Assembly: GCA_006176705.1 (NCBI GenBank)
Contig: QRFJ01002299.1
Span: 124,001 to 188,000, forward strand
Source of the DNA: Cocos nucifera
Taxonomy: Eukaryota > Streptophyta > Magnoliopsida > Arecales > Arecaceae
Reading direction: 5' to 3'
DNA length: 64,000 nucleotides
The notes below the pieces were generated by a model. That model saw only the letters and a program-made list of their open reading frames with translations. It was not told the origin of the DNA and did not search any database. Positions within the stretch are counted from its first letter, which is position 1, and the number at the start of each line of letters is the position of its first letter. A program made the translations under genes and the position numbers. Below, one piece after another: positions 48,604 to 59,660 of the stretch.

Positions 48604-49090
48604 ATGGCTCCCATCACAAATTGCATGAAGAAAGGTAAGTTTCATTGGACAACTAATGTCGCCAAAGCTTTTAGTGATATAAAGCTTATAATGACCAAGA
48701 CACCTATGTTGATACATCCTGACTTTTCAAAAGTTTTTAAATTAGCCTATGATGCATCAGACATTGGAATTGGAGTTGTTAGCCAGGAGGGTTATCCTAT
48801 AGCCTATTTTAATGAAAAGCTTAATGAAGCTACGCAAAAATACTCTATATATGACAGAGTTTTACGCTGTAGTTCAAGCTTTTATATATTGGAGATATTA
48901 CATTTTATCCAAAGAGTTTGTTCTATATTCTGAATACTTGTCCCTTAGGTATATTCAGTTCCAGAAGAAACTTCGTGCTAGACATGTCAAGTAGGTAAAG
49001 TTTCTTCAAAATTATACCTTTGTCCACCAACACCAAGCTAGTGTTGAGAATAAGGCCGCTAATGCATTAAATAGAGTAATTACTGTCCTC
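48604..49090 (+). pseudogene. Gypsy RNase H
   Basis: Open frames read FKLAYDASDIGIGVV (catalytic Asp), PIAYFNEKLNEATQKYSIYD, then, after a one-base frame change, EFYAVVQAFIYWRYYIL. After another stop come KKLRARHVK and HQHQASVENKAANALNR. This is the standard Gypsy RNase H order ending in the ENxxADALSR-like box. Confidence 0.83.
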
Positions 49091-49570
49091 CAATCCATGA
49101 ATGCCGAGGTAATTAGTTTTGAACGAGTAAAAGATGATTATCAGTATTGTTCTGATTTTGCTAATATCTATCAAGATGTTAGTCAAGAAAACCGACAAGA
49201 ATATATTGACTTTGTAATTAAAAATGGTTACTTATTTAAAGGTTGTCATCTTTGTATACCTCAGACATCTTTACGGGATTTTCTAATTTAGAAACTTCAT
49301 GCAGGAGGATTAGCAGGTCATTTTGGGCGCAATAAGACTATAGCCATGGTTGAAGATAGATTCTACTGGCCTTCTCTTAAAAAAGACATAGCTAGAATCT
49401 TATCTTAATGTTGTACATGTCAATCAGGTAAGGCTAGAAAACAAAATACTGGATTATATACTTCTTTACCAATTTCTCATTCCCCATGGAAAGATTTTAG
49501 TATGGATTTTATTCTTGAATTACCTAGAACTGTCAGGAGACATGATTCAATTTTAATTGTTATTGATAGA
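49091..49570 (+). pseudogene. Gypsy integrase, first part
   Basis: Reads GGLAGHFGRNKTIAMVEDRF and YWPSLKKDIARIL, then CCTCQSGKAR, the HHCC zinc-binding region. PISHSPWKDFSMDFILELP carries the first catalytic Asp, and the frame ends at LIVIDR. At 49571 the TAT element interrupts it. The frame resumes at 63577 as FSKIACFIPYC, the expected continuation. Confidence 0.87.
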
Positions 49571-50189
49571 TGTTACTACTGAGAATCGTCGATTTCAAAA
49601 TTAGAGGAATGGCTCCGCATTGACAAGCTTGAGAACTTGCAAAACAAAGTCCAGACCAGAGAATTTGGTCTTCGGCGAGGATCCTCCGATGCTCAAGTCA
49701 GAAACAAGTAGGAGCTAATTTCTTTTGAGAGGGGTTTCTTGCTTACCTAGGTCCTCGAGGTTCGTGGTATTTGTGGAAAAGTTTTTACACGATGGTTACG
49801 CCATTCCGCTGATTTCGAGTAGCTAATCTCGTCATGATGAGATTTCTGGAACCCTTTCGAACGAAATGACGATTGCTAGTGTGATTAGGATTCCCAATTT
49901 ATCACCGATGGTTTTGGACGAGTAGGTGACAGCCTATTTACGACCTGATTACAGTTGTATTGCGGTCAATCCGTGGAGAACTTTCTTTATCCGAGATGAT
50001 TTAAAGAGGATAGATGCCAGCCGGGGTGTTTCCATAAATATTGGGTCAGGTCAGCCCTCCAGTATTAATCATCCGTTTAGAGAATATTATAATAATATCT
50101 TGATCCACAAGCGCTCGTCAGGATAGACTGAGTTGAAGTGCCTTTGGGGTATATCAGTTGATCTAAGATATTTTATTACTACTGTAACA
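49571..50189 (-). repeat. TAT element 3' LTR
   Basis: 619 bp, TGTTACTACTGAGAATCG to TTACTACTGTAACA in plus orientation; pairs with 62954-63571. Confidence 0.94.
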
Positions 50190-50205
50190 CTACCCCCTAG
50201 TGCTG
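50190..50205 (-). promoter_or_regulatory. TAT element polypurine tract
   Basis: Minus strand reads AGCACTAGGGGGTAG next to the 3' LTR. Confidence 0.75.
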
Positions 50206-50609
50206 AGTCTGGGGATCAGGCAAAAGGACTAATCATAGACAGCGCCTCAAATCGGTTGAGTTACTTTCCTATCTACAGTGGTACACCAACATTTGATTGT
50301 TGCTATTGCCATTCCTTGGAGCGAGAGTAGTTACGATTGAAAGACTCGTTCCGTTCGTCGATAGGAAAAGGACAAACTTAATAACAAGTGTCTTGTCTTC
50401 TTCCCTTTTACTATAAAGCATTTGGAGAGGATAATTGGAGAACGAAAAGCATTTCTGAACATAAAACTTCCGTTTTTTGCATCCCTTCTTTTGAAGCTGC
50501 CTTGTTAGGCTTTTCGCTATGAATAGATTCTTAAATGGCTGCGACATTGAAGAGGCTATCGGCTCAAAGGTTGCGAGCCAAGATTTTATAAGCGCACCAA
50601 CTGGCATCA

Positions 50610-51372
50610 CCTCTCTCTGATACCAACTGATGTTCCATGATATCATTCGAACACCAATCATCCTTGGCATCAGAAGCCCCGATACCATGTTGTGAAAGCC
50701 CCAGATCTTTAGCACGGACCTAAAGAAACCTATGACGTTCTCTATGGACAGCAAACCATCGATCCTCCACCTGGATCTGTGATGGGGCGCTTCCCTCCTT
50801 AGGCTTGAGGGAGATGCCCCCTTCTCTAGGGCTTCTTCAAGAACCCTAGGGCGGCAACTTTAGAGAGAAGAGAAGAAGAGAGTTGAGGGAGAAAAGATCT
50901 GTATTCCACAGCATTTACAGCATCTTGAAATCCTAATACAACCTATGTATTTATACATAGCCATTAGGCCCAACCAAAAAACTCCCCGACTAACCCAATA
51001 CATGAAAGCACTCACAGAGCCCATGTACACCCATGTCTCCCATGCTCTCATCCTCTGGATCTAGACCCAACCTATACATGAATTAGCCCCCTTAAGACCT
51101 CTCAAACCAGGCCTTAAGACCCTTAAGATCAATCCAGACCCTAGCCCAAAACAGATCCTCGCGTAACTCTGCCCGCGCACTGAGCCGGCTCAATCTCAGC
51201 ACTGAGCCGACTAAGTTCCACTGGGTCGGCTCGGTCTGAAACTAAGCCGGTCCAGTTCTGTGCCGTGCCGATAGTCCCGAACGTGCAGCTCTCTGTTTTG
51301 CCTGTACACTGAAACTTAGCCAACCCAGTTTTGGACTGAGCCGGCTAACCTGCAGAAAATCTCCTTTCTACA
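50610..51372 (-). mobile_element. Copia-like LTR fragment with two primer-site-like motifs
   Basis: On the minus strand, 51372 down to 50691 looks like an LTR. It starts TGTAGAAAGGAG, has the TATA-like TGTATAAATACA near 50950, then an AGCCCTAGAGAAGGG transcribed part, and ends CTTTCACA. Just inside come ATGGTATCGGGGC (about 50680) and TTGGTATCAGAGAGAGG (about 50612-50626), both like tRNA-iMet primer sites. No second LTR or target duplication was found, so it is called as a fragment inserted in the TAT 3' region. Confidence 0.45.
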
Positions 51373-51374
51373 GT

Positions 51375-52842
51375 CTTGATTTTCCGACTTTGGTTCCTTG
51401 CTTCATCTTGAATCCCAGGTCTCTGAAGCACCAACCAAACCCCTGGAATCTCCGAAGCCAACCCCCTGACTACTCCTGTGGCCTCCCAAGGTTTGGGAGC
51501 ACCACAAATCCTCACAGATTTCGCCCACTCAAACCCAGACTTCCAGGAGCTCCTCTGCTGAAGTCCCGGAGGTTTCTTTAACATCTCCCCCTCCTGTCCT
51601 AGATGATGTGGAAGGGGATAGGTCCTTGTCAAGGAGTGATTTACAAAACTTGGTGGATAATGTTAAGGTCGAGCCAGTGGATTCAATGGAAGGAAATGCG
51701 AAGATGGTGACAGAAGCGACAGTGGAAACTCCCACGGAGGTCATCCCCATTTCCTGCCCGGCATGCGTTGTCTCAGAGGCGGAAGCCAATCTTCCCAAAG
51801 AGTCAGAAGGAGGAGCCATTAAGGCTTCCGGCTCCAACTCGACCGATGTGGTTGGGGCTGTCAAACCATAGAGGGCAAAGATTCCTGGTTAAAATATTTT
51901 CCCAACGAGGATTCAGGAGGAGCCCCAAACGTCGTCGATTCCTTCCTCTTCTCCTACTATAAATAATTTGGGAGTCGCTACTGATTTCTTGAGGCATCTC
52001 CCTCCAGTAGATAGGCTCACTTTAGAAAGCGAAGATGTCCAACATCAGATGTCTGGGCCTTCAACTCTTTGGCTTTACTCAATCATTATCTGGCGAGTTT
52101 CGCTGGGGCTGCTTCCGGGTTTTCACCTTTAGAACTTGTGGAAGCGAAGAACAAACTCGGAAAGCTCAAATATTGCCTTGAGCAGGAGAAAGCTGCTAAT
52201 GCTGATCTGATTAAGGAGATCGACTGCTCCGAGAAAGCCCTTTCCGAAGCTCAAGAAGTAATCGATCGAAAGAAAGATGAGTTGAGTAGAGCTTGTCGTA
52301 GGATCGAGGTCCTCGAGAAGCAGAGATCAGAAGCCGACCGAGAATGTCATCGTGCCTATGACGTCATCAGACGCTTGAAGAGGACCTTGGCTGAAAGGGG
52401 TGGATCTTCGTCTGAGACCGCATTTCTCCGAGATTCCAATAACTGACCGATGAAGAGACCCAGGACTTTAAGTGGGGGTCATCACGTGGAGGAAGATTCA
52501 CAGAGGTCCCAAGTTTCTTCCTCCATGGGAGGACCTACAGCTCGGAGGTCTCCAACTAAACCCCAGATATTAAACAATTCGCTCAAAAGGTTAAGGAAAG
52601 CTGGGACAAACTCTATTATTAAGGCTTGTAGGATGGGCTTTTATGCAGGCTTTAATGAGTGCAAAGGAATAGTTTTGCCCCATCTTCCTGATGGAGCCAT
52701 TGAGTCCTTGCATACGGACCGATCGGATGTTAACCTGCAATCTATAATTCGTGTTTGCATCAGCAAATTCTCAGATGTGTTTGATCTTGCTATCAAAGGA
52801 GATAGAGGCAGATTCCGATGCGTAGAGAGCTTAATCTAAGGC
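51375..52842 (+). pseudogene. antisense unit A of the TAT element (coiled-coil protein, 5' end lost)
   Basis: Plus-strand coding sense begins near 51390-51540, with no ATG seen. It runs through EVPEVSLTSPPPVLDDVEGD, an acidic and Ser/Pro-rich stretch to 51871, then (after frame changes) LNHYLASFAG and a long coiled coil (about 52140-52400, heptads rich in Glu, Lys and Leu). It ends with ACRMGFYAGFNECKG and a stop at 52839. The layout (variable region, HYL segment, coiled coil, short conserved tail) mirrors unit B. The 5' part would lie where the Copia-like fragment sits. Role unknown; such antisense products occur in TAT elements. Confidence 0.55.
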
Positions 52843-53330
52843 CAGGAGGAGGATCTTTCCGAGGCGAATTGTCGAGGAGCTCCTGACGACATCCTCGTGC
52901 ACATACGCTTTTCTTCTCTCTTTTTTGTACCGAAATTTGTATGAAGGCTTCATATATGAAAGAAATGCTTTTTCGTCAAAGCGGTTCCTTTCTTATTCTT
53001 TCCTTGTCTTTTTGAGATGTTCTGGGTTGTCGAACCCATTTCCCTGCTTAACTGGTTATCTCCTTGTCCTTGGTCTGTCCATCCAGCGATTCGTGGGAAG
53101 CCAGGAGGGATGGAATTTAAACTGCCATTCGCGTACCGATTACTGTGGCACGTCTTCACACACTGCCTCATGAGTGGAGCAGGACATGGTTTCGACTCTC
53201 CGTACCGATTTGTCGTATCGATGGCAAGGGTCGCATCTAATCGCCAGCCATCACGTGTCCATGTTGCATCGATCTCCACCACACGCATTTAATATTCTGA
53301 GAAAATGAATCACTCGGATCTTCGCCGGTT

Positions 53331-53340
53331 CTATATAAGA
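53331..53340 (+). promoter_or_regulatory. TATA box of antisense unit B
   Basis: CTATATAAGA lies about 80 bases before the ATG at 53415 on the plus strand, opposite to the retroelement genes. A CACGTG core (CATCACGTGTCC, near 53250) lies upstream. Confidence 0.65.
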
Positions 53341-53414
53341 CCCAGATGGAATAAGGGTTGAATCTTGTCATCTTCTTCTTGCTATGGATTTTTGTCTATT
53401 TTTCTCTTGCAAAA

Positions 53415-55367
53415 ATGGCCCAATCCGGAGATTTCGAGTTCGCCCCTTTAGCCTTTCGATCGAAGGTAACGGAGGACGACCTGATACTGATTCATGATCA
53501 ATTCAACTTTCCTCTGAAGTTTCAACTCGAAGTTCCCAAATCGGAGGAGTGGGTCTGCAGCCCTCCTCCTGGTCGGATCGAAGTGTACAAGGAGTGTTTC
53601 TGGGCCGGGTTGAGGTTTCCTCTTCATCCATTTTTTATCACTCTTTTTCACTTTCGAGAGATGTCGCTTTGTTTAATCGTGCCAAACTCGTGGCGCCATA
53701 TTTACGGCTTCACTATGGCATGCCTTCTGACCGGGGTGGAGCCAACTGTAACGCTCTTCCGTTACTCTTTCATGGTGAAGAGGCATCCTGGGGCTCGCGG
53801 CCGATGGTACGTGACCCCCAGATTGAGAAAAAACATCCCTCCACTAATTCGGGACACTCCTGCCATTCATCGATGGAAGACCAGATTTTTGTTTATTTTC
53901 CAAACCTCGAGAGAAGACTGGGGTTTCGTCGATTGAGGGGAGCCGCAGGAGAATCTGTTGAAGAACCCAACACTTGGTCCGCGTTTAGAGCAGAGGACCT
54001 GAAGACCCTGTGAAGTTATAAGGTTCCAGAGTTGAAGGAGTTGCTATTCGAGCAGATTCTGTTCAATGTTGGGATCAGTCGATTCAACTCTTTCGATACG
54101 TGTTTGTTTTCTTTTATATCAATGAATTTTTCAAATATGTAGACTTGATGCCAGATGGTCAATGCTTTGAATTCCAGGAACCGATCAGAGTCCTCTTAAA
54201 GCTGAGGTTCCAAAAGGTCGTCGTAAAAGGAATATTCGTACAGCCGGTGAGAGGTCTACCCATATTCAAATTGAACCTCTCCCAGCGCAACGATCTCATG
54301 TAGTCGAGGAGCCCAGTCTTCTCAGTGTTGAGGACTTCCAAATCGTCCAGGTTCCGCACGACTCGGAGCTTCCAGTTCCAGAGGGGGTCCATGAGGCTTC
54401 CATTGAATGTCTGTTTAGTGAGGCCATTTTAGGCTTACCAGCTCTTGGTGTCCCCGAGCCTTTTCCAGAGGAGCAATTGTTCGGAAGAAAGGGAGCCAGT
54501 GAGCCCGCAATACCCGAAGTACTTTCTATTAGGAATGCCAATGCTTCAAAAACTCGCGTGGCAGCAAAACTGAAGGCTCCACTAGATGAGCCGAAAATTC
54601 CTAAGGCTAGTATTTCTGGGACTACACCGGTCGAAGTCTACTGTGATGGTTCGGCCTTACATGATTATAAGCTGGCCTGTGAAGCATTCTCAAATTTTCT
54701 TTTCCTAGCTAACGCGTCCGAGATACTAGTTGATGCTCTAAAAATGAGGAAAAAAGCTCTGGACTGCTTTGTCCGGGTAAGCTGAGATCATGGATTGTTG
54801 TTCTTTTTGTTTTTGTTTCCTCGCTTTAGAACTTGTCCTTACGAACCTCACATAATGCCTTTGTAGCTTGCCCATTACTTAAATGGGTTCATAAAGAACG
54901 TCGTTGATCTTTCCAAAAGGACAACGAAACTTGAGATTCAAAGCACAATCCTCCAGAAGGCAAAGGATCAACTATCCAAAAAGGCTATGGAAACTTTGGA
55001 CAAAGCTGAAGAGTCCGAGAAGAAAGTTTTGGGCGCCGAGACGGCATTGCAAAAATTTATGGAAGAGAACGTCCACCTAACCAATATTAATGGAGCCTTG
55101 GAGGCCGAGATCGCAGAACTGAGGGATCGAGTCGTCAAGGCTAAAGCGTCTGAGGTGGAGGCTTTACTCTTGGCAAAAGCGGTCAAGGAGAAGGTCTTGA
55201 AGGCGGTTGACGATTTTAGGGCGTCCGATGAATTCAGGGAAGAGAAGGCCTCTTTTGCACTGGACGTCTATGATGAAGGGAAACATGTTGTCCGCGAGGA
55301 AATAGCTTCGAAATATCCTGAGTTGGATTTAAGCTTCTTGGATATTCCTCCGGACGACTTGCCTTGA
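53415..55367 (+). CDS. antisense unit B: gypsy-type transposon-associated protein with intron and coiled coil
   Basis: The ATG at 53415 opens MAQSGDFEFAPLAFRSKV. The domain containing GRIEVYKECFWAGLRFPLHP and PNSWRHIYGF resembles the 'putative gypsy type transposon' family (Pfam Transposase_28). That frame ends at 53936; the sequence goes on in other frames (EEPNTWSAFRAEDLKTL, then 54130-54300), so there is at least one frameshift or an extra intron. A clear intron runs from 54777 (GTAAGC) to 54866 (TTTGTAG). Removing it joins CFVR to LAHYLNGFIK in frame, leading into a coiled coil (54987-55200). The tail reads VREEIASKYPELDLSFLDIP, with a stop at 55365-55367. AATAAA follows at 55419. Function unknown. 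Confidence 0.65.
54777..54866 (+). other. intron of antisense unit B
   Basis: 90 bp, GTAAGCTGAG to CCTTTGTAG, phase 0, T-rich before the acceptor. The downstream frame is continuous with the coiled-coil frame. Confidence 0.75.
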
Positions 55368-55418
55368 ATTTTTGTTCTCTTCAACTCTTCAGGAGCTTTT
55401 GTAAAGAGCCTTGTTATG

Positions 55419-55424
55419 AATAAA
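55419..55424 (+). terminator. AATAAA polyadenylation signal of unit B
   Basis: TTATGAATAAAATCTC about 55 bases after the stop of unit B; the similar ATGAAATAAAATGC follows unit C. Confidence 0.6.
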
Positions 55425-55775
55425 ATCTCTCTTTTGTTCTCCTCGACTTTCTCATTTTGCTTTGTTCGTTCCGTTTTACTCCGATCTGAGGAGTTATTCA
55501 TTCGGCTCGTGCGTTTTTGTACTTCCTAACCTCAGCTCATGAACCTACGAGCTGATCTTTCCGTTTCCCGTACGCATATTCGACGAGACGTGCCTAGTCT
55601 TCCATATGCATCATTAAATGCGCATGGTTACGGAAGTGACGTAACCGCGAATTTGACTCGAAATCTTTTTCCGAATTTGACTCGAAATCTGGTGCTTAGT
55701 CGTGGGGCAGTAGATACGCCCACTCCCTGGTTTGCACGCAGCAAGACCGAACATTCGTAATTATGGCAGATCCGC

Positions 55776-56774
55776 CTATTTATAGCGACATCCCGTTCGC
55801 TAGCTGCTCCATCCATGACATTCTTTGTCTTTCAAAAGAATGTCTGCAAATTGGTTCGGTCTCCTACAAGGAGACGGAGTTCCTTTGTCTCTCGATGGAG
55901 GTAGTTATCCAACCGAGATGGAGGAGTGTTAGTTAATCTCGATCAACTTGGGATGTCGATGGCAAGGACTTTGTCATCCAAATACTTCCGCTCTCGAGCT
56001 TGAGACCTTTGTCATCCTGCTTCGCCTGTAGGGGATGGTCTTTCACTCGGTCCTAAGAGATTTGTCATGTTTCTCTGGCTCTGAGAGGGTAGGATTTCAT
56101 GACTTACTCAAAGGGGCCTGTGGTTGTGCCATCCTTGCAAGGAAGCAGGAAGGGGTTGAGCCGCCACCCGGGCGTCTGAAGTTTAGATATTATGGCTCAA
56201 AGGCTCCCTCAGCCATTATGTTCCCAGAAACTATGATCGGAGCACTAAAGGAGTTCTTCAAAGTCATATTAAGAAGCTTTACCCGGGTTGTCTATCATGC
56301 ATCGGCATTCGATGGAGGGGTTCTTTGTTCTGAGTTTGGGGCGGAGTTGGATTCTAAGCAAACTCTGCCTCGGTCTCGTCGGGTTCTCCATCATTACCAC
56401 TTTTTGGCGGCTCAGGTGGTGGCGTTTGAGGTTGTGCCACCCCCATGAGTGGAGGCATATGTCCGAGCAGCTGGAAGAGATTCCGAGGCTAGGTCGTATA
56501 GCCATGGACTTCAAAAATACCTGACTTCGGCATCGGTGGGAAGTCCACCTCAAATCTCACACCTCTGCGGACCTGGATACCCTTTATGGGATCCCAAAGC
56601 CTCAAGTCTTCAAAGGAGCTTCTTCTGCATATCGACGGTCTCAGCTTCGTCAGACTTTTTGACCATATCTTCGCATCGAAGTTATGCTTTTGTAATTCCA
56701 TCCGAGTTGTTCACTGTTCTTTGTAAAAGCAATTGATCATCGCTCTTGTAAAAGTTTTTCCTTTATGAAATAAA
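55776..56774 (+). pseudogene. antisense unit C of the TAT element, decayed
   Basis: A TATA-like CTATTTATAG at 55776 and an AATAAA at 56769-56774 bracket about 1 kb. Inside is a 137-codon frame (56035-56448) reading GFHDLLKGACGC and PETMIGALKEFFKVI. I do not recognise a family. The bracketing signals resemble those of unit B, so this may be a third, shortened antisense gene, but coding is doubtful. Confidence 0.35.
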
Positions 56775-56828
56775 ATGCTTTTGTTTCCTTCACATCGTAC
56801 TTTATTTCTGTTCTGTCTATATTGTTAA

Positions 56829-57205
56829 CTATCCCGATCAAAGGGACCTTGAACCCGTGTGGGTTTCTTTAACCGAGTAGGTCTGAGATGGTTCCGATTT
56901 GAGGAACTCGTTGTTAAATATCCCGAGCAAAGAGATTTAATCCCAAGTGGTTCCGATCTGAGGAACTCGCTGTTAAGTATCCCGAACAAAGGGATTTTTG
57001 CTGAGTATCCCAAACAAGGGATTTAATCCAAAGCGGTTTCGATCTGAGGAACTCACTGTTAAGTATCCCGAACGAAGAAATTTTTGCTGAGTATCCCGAA
57101 CAAAGGGATTTAATCCAAAGCGGTTCCGATCTGAGGAACTCGTTGTTAGGTATCCCGAACAAAGAGATTTTTGTTGACTATCCCAAACAAAGGGATCTAA
57201 TCCAA
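56829..57205. repeat. tandem repeat in TAT 3' region
   Basis: Units of roughly 85-95 bp are built from TATCCCGAACAAAGGGATTT (5 or more copies, some diverged) alternating with GGTTCCGATCTGAGGAACTC (4 copies). Each module is itself partly palindromic (GTTCC...GGAAC). Confidence 0.9.
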
Positions 57206-57309
57206 CTTTCTTTTCCAGTTCGATAGCCGTGCAAATATTCGTCTAACAAAAAAAGTAGTTGAGAAAGCTATTCATTTATTCATTTCATTAGTAGTACATT
57301 CGGAGATTA

Positions 57310-58240
57310 GCTGAATTTCATGGCCTAGAAAGGAGTGTCCCATTGAGTTGTTTTAGTCGATAAGTCCCTGGTTGCACAACTTCATCGACCTGATAAGGCC
57401 CTTCCCAATTGGGTGAAAGCTTTCCTCACTCAGTTGGCTTGGATACTTCAGCTCTCTGAAGGACAAGATCACCGGCTCGAAATTCTTTTGCCTTGATGCG
57501 AGAATTATAATATCTGGCAACCTTTTGCCGATATGCGGCCATCCTCACCGCTGCTCGTTCTGTAGTTTCCTCGATCAGATCAAGATTGGCTCTGAGCCAA
57601 ATTGAATTAGTGTCCTCGTCATATTCTTCAACTCTGACGAGGGGAGCCCGAACTCTACTGGTATGACGACCTCAGTGCCAAATGCCAAGTTGAAAGACGT
57701 TTCGTCTATTGGGAGCCTTTGAGTGGTTCGATAGACCCACAGAACGTGGTAGAGTTCTTCTGCCCACGACCCCCCAGTTCGGTCTAATCTAGCTTTGAGA
57801 CCTTGAAGAAGGGTTCTGTTGGTCACTTCCACTTCTCCGTTCGCTTATGGGTGGCCTACTGAAGTGAAGCGCTGCTCTATCCCATGATCTTCACAGAAGT
57901 CTTTTAGTCGAGAACCACTGAATTGTCTCCCGTTATCTGAAATCAATACTTTCGAGAGTCCATAGCAGCAAATGATTGATTTTCAAATAAAATCCCGGAC
58001 CTTCATCTCTGTGATCTGAGCTAAGGGCTCGGCTTCTACCCACTTGGTAAAGTAGTCAATAGCCATGAGTAGGAATTTCCGCTGGCCAGAAGCTCGAGGA
58101 AATGGGTCTAAAATGTCCAATCCCCACTGGGTGAAAGGCCAGGAGGATTCAATGGGAGTTAGGAGAGATGCGAGCTGACACTAAACCCGATCGTTGCGTT
58201 GACATTGTTCACATCTCCGGACGAAATTCTGAGCATCCTA
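57310..58240 (-). pseudogene. TAT element integrase
   Basis: Minus strand from about 58240: CEQCQR completes the HHCC zinc region. The core then reads WPFTQWGLDILDPFPRA (first Asp), IDYFTKWVEAEPL, LISDNGRQFSG (second Asp) and ANGEVEVTNRTLLQGLK (Glu). The open frame 57575-57832 continues through WAEELYHVLWVYRTTQR and SFNLAFGTEVVIPVE. Single stops occur at several points. The integrase would insert the cDNA. Coding sense fades by about 57310. Confidence 0.87.
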
Positions 58241-58735
58241 TAGCATTATGGGCCAGTAATATCTTTGCCAAAGGATTTTGTAAGATAAGGATCGACCCCT
58301 CAGATGGTTTCCACAGATCCCTTCATGAACCTCCCGCATATCGTAATCAGCCTCCGAAGGGCGCAAACACCTCGAAAGCGGCAAGAAGAAAGACTGCTTG
58401 TACAGGTCATTGTCGAGCAATATATACCTGGCTGCTTGATTCCTGACCTTTCGAGCTTCTTTTCGATCTGGCAGTGTTTCCATTGTCTTCAAGTATTTTA
58501 TGATAGGGTCCATCCAACTGGGCTCTTCATTGATTTGCTGAATTGTGTGGGGCTCTTCTAAACTCGAAGTTTTCATAACTTCGAAGTAGATTTCTCTCCC
58601 CAGATTGGCGGGCAGCAAAGATGCAAGCTTTGATAAAGCATCCGCCTTAACGTTTTGCGTCCGGAGGGCCTGTTGGATGTCAAAATATTTGAAGCATGAG
58701 ATTAAATCTTTTACCTTTTGGACATATTTCCTCAT
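58238..58735 (-). pseudogene. TAT element: end of second RNase H and integrase N-terminus
   Basis: An open frame of 165 codons. RKYVQKVKDLISCFKYFDI and RTQNVKADALSKLAS form the RNase H end with the NxxADxLSxLA box. A spacer to DRKEARKVRNQAARYILL and DLYKQSFFLPLSRCL follows, then HEGICGNHLRGRSLSYKIL and YYWPIM, the start of the integrase zinc region with its His pair. Confidence 0.82.
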
Positions 58736-59140
58736 GTTTTCCTCTCAAGCTTCGTATTCTTCTTTTATTTGCCCCACCACAAGCTGGGAATCGCCGTACA
58801 TTTTCAAGGATTAGGCTATGGTTTGCTGAGCAATTTTCAATCCTATGATCAGGGCTTCATATTCTGCCTCGTTATTGGTAGCTAGAAATTCGAAGCGGAT
58901 GGCGTATGCTGCCACGTCCCCATCTGGACTGGAAAGGATAATTCCAACTCTTGATCCTGTTGAGTTCGAGGAGCCGTCAATGTGCAAGACCCATGTTTCC
59001 CCCAGATCTCCCCGATTCAGCTTTGGATCTTCATTGCTTTGTGAGTTTGCAGGGTCTTCATGTCTAGTCGTCGGGTTTTCTTCTGTGGGCTCCCTACCCG
59101 GTATTGTACATTCGAGGATAAAGTCAGCCAAAATTTGGGA
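58736..59140 (-). pseudogene. TAT element second (archaeal-type) RNase H
   Basis: Reads WVLHIDGSSNSTGSRVGIIL (catalytic Asp), then FEFLATNNEAEYEALIIGLK (catalytic Glu), a stop, and YGDSQLVVGQI (catalytic Asp). This ribonuclease H comes in addition to the classical one upstream, a known mark of TAT-group Gypsy elements. Catalytic residues appear intact; a stop after AQQTIA interrupts the frame. Confidence 0.85.
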
Positions 59141-59660
59141 CTTAATGGATGGCCTCGATCGATAGTGAATATCCAACTCTGAGAGCTCCAAAGTCCACTT
59201 TGCTATCCGTCCGGAAGAATTCAGCTGATGCAGTACCGACTTCAAAGGCTGGTCTGTTAGTACTATCACGGTATGAGCTTGAAAATAGGGTCGGAATTTC
59301 CTTGCAGCAACAATCAGCGCGAAAATCATCTTTTCTAACTTTGCGTATCGGGTCTCCGCATCGTGGAGGACCTTGCTGATGTAGTATATAGGCTTCTGGA
59401 CTCATCCCTCCTTCCGGACAAGGACCATGCTGATTGTCGTGGGCAATACAGCAAGGTAAAGATAAAGCTCCTCACCCAGCAATGGTTTGGTGAGCAGAGG
59501 CAGGGAACTGAGATATCTTTTCAGCTCCTCGAAGGCCTCCTGGCACTCTGGGGTCCATTGAAAATCCACCGATCGCTTGAGTGTTTGGAAGAACGGGAGG
59601 CAACTTTCAGCTGTCCTGAAAACAAAATGGTTAAGAGAGGTAATTTTTCCCGTCAAGCCC
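59141..59660 (-). pseudogene. TAT element first RNase H
   Basis: FQWTPECQEAFEELKRYLSS connects from RT. LYLYLAVLPTTISMVLVRKEG is the first RNase H strand, where the usual catalytic Asp position reads Val-Leu. After a stop, PIYYISKVLHDAETRYAKLEK and TVIVLTDQPLKSVLHQ follow, then GRIAKWTLELSELDI. The order is standard for TAT elements. Confidence 0.82.

Noticed and set aside
50269..50754. 161-codon open frame on the minus strand next to the TAT 3' LTR
   Set aside because: Runs across the Copia-like primer-site region; no recognisable domain.
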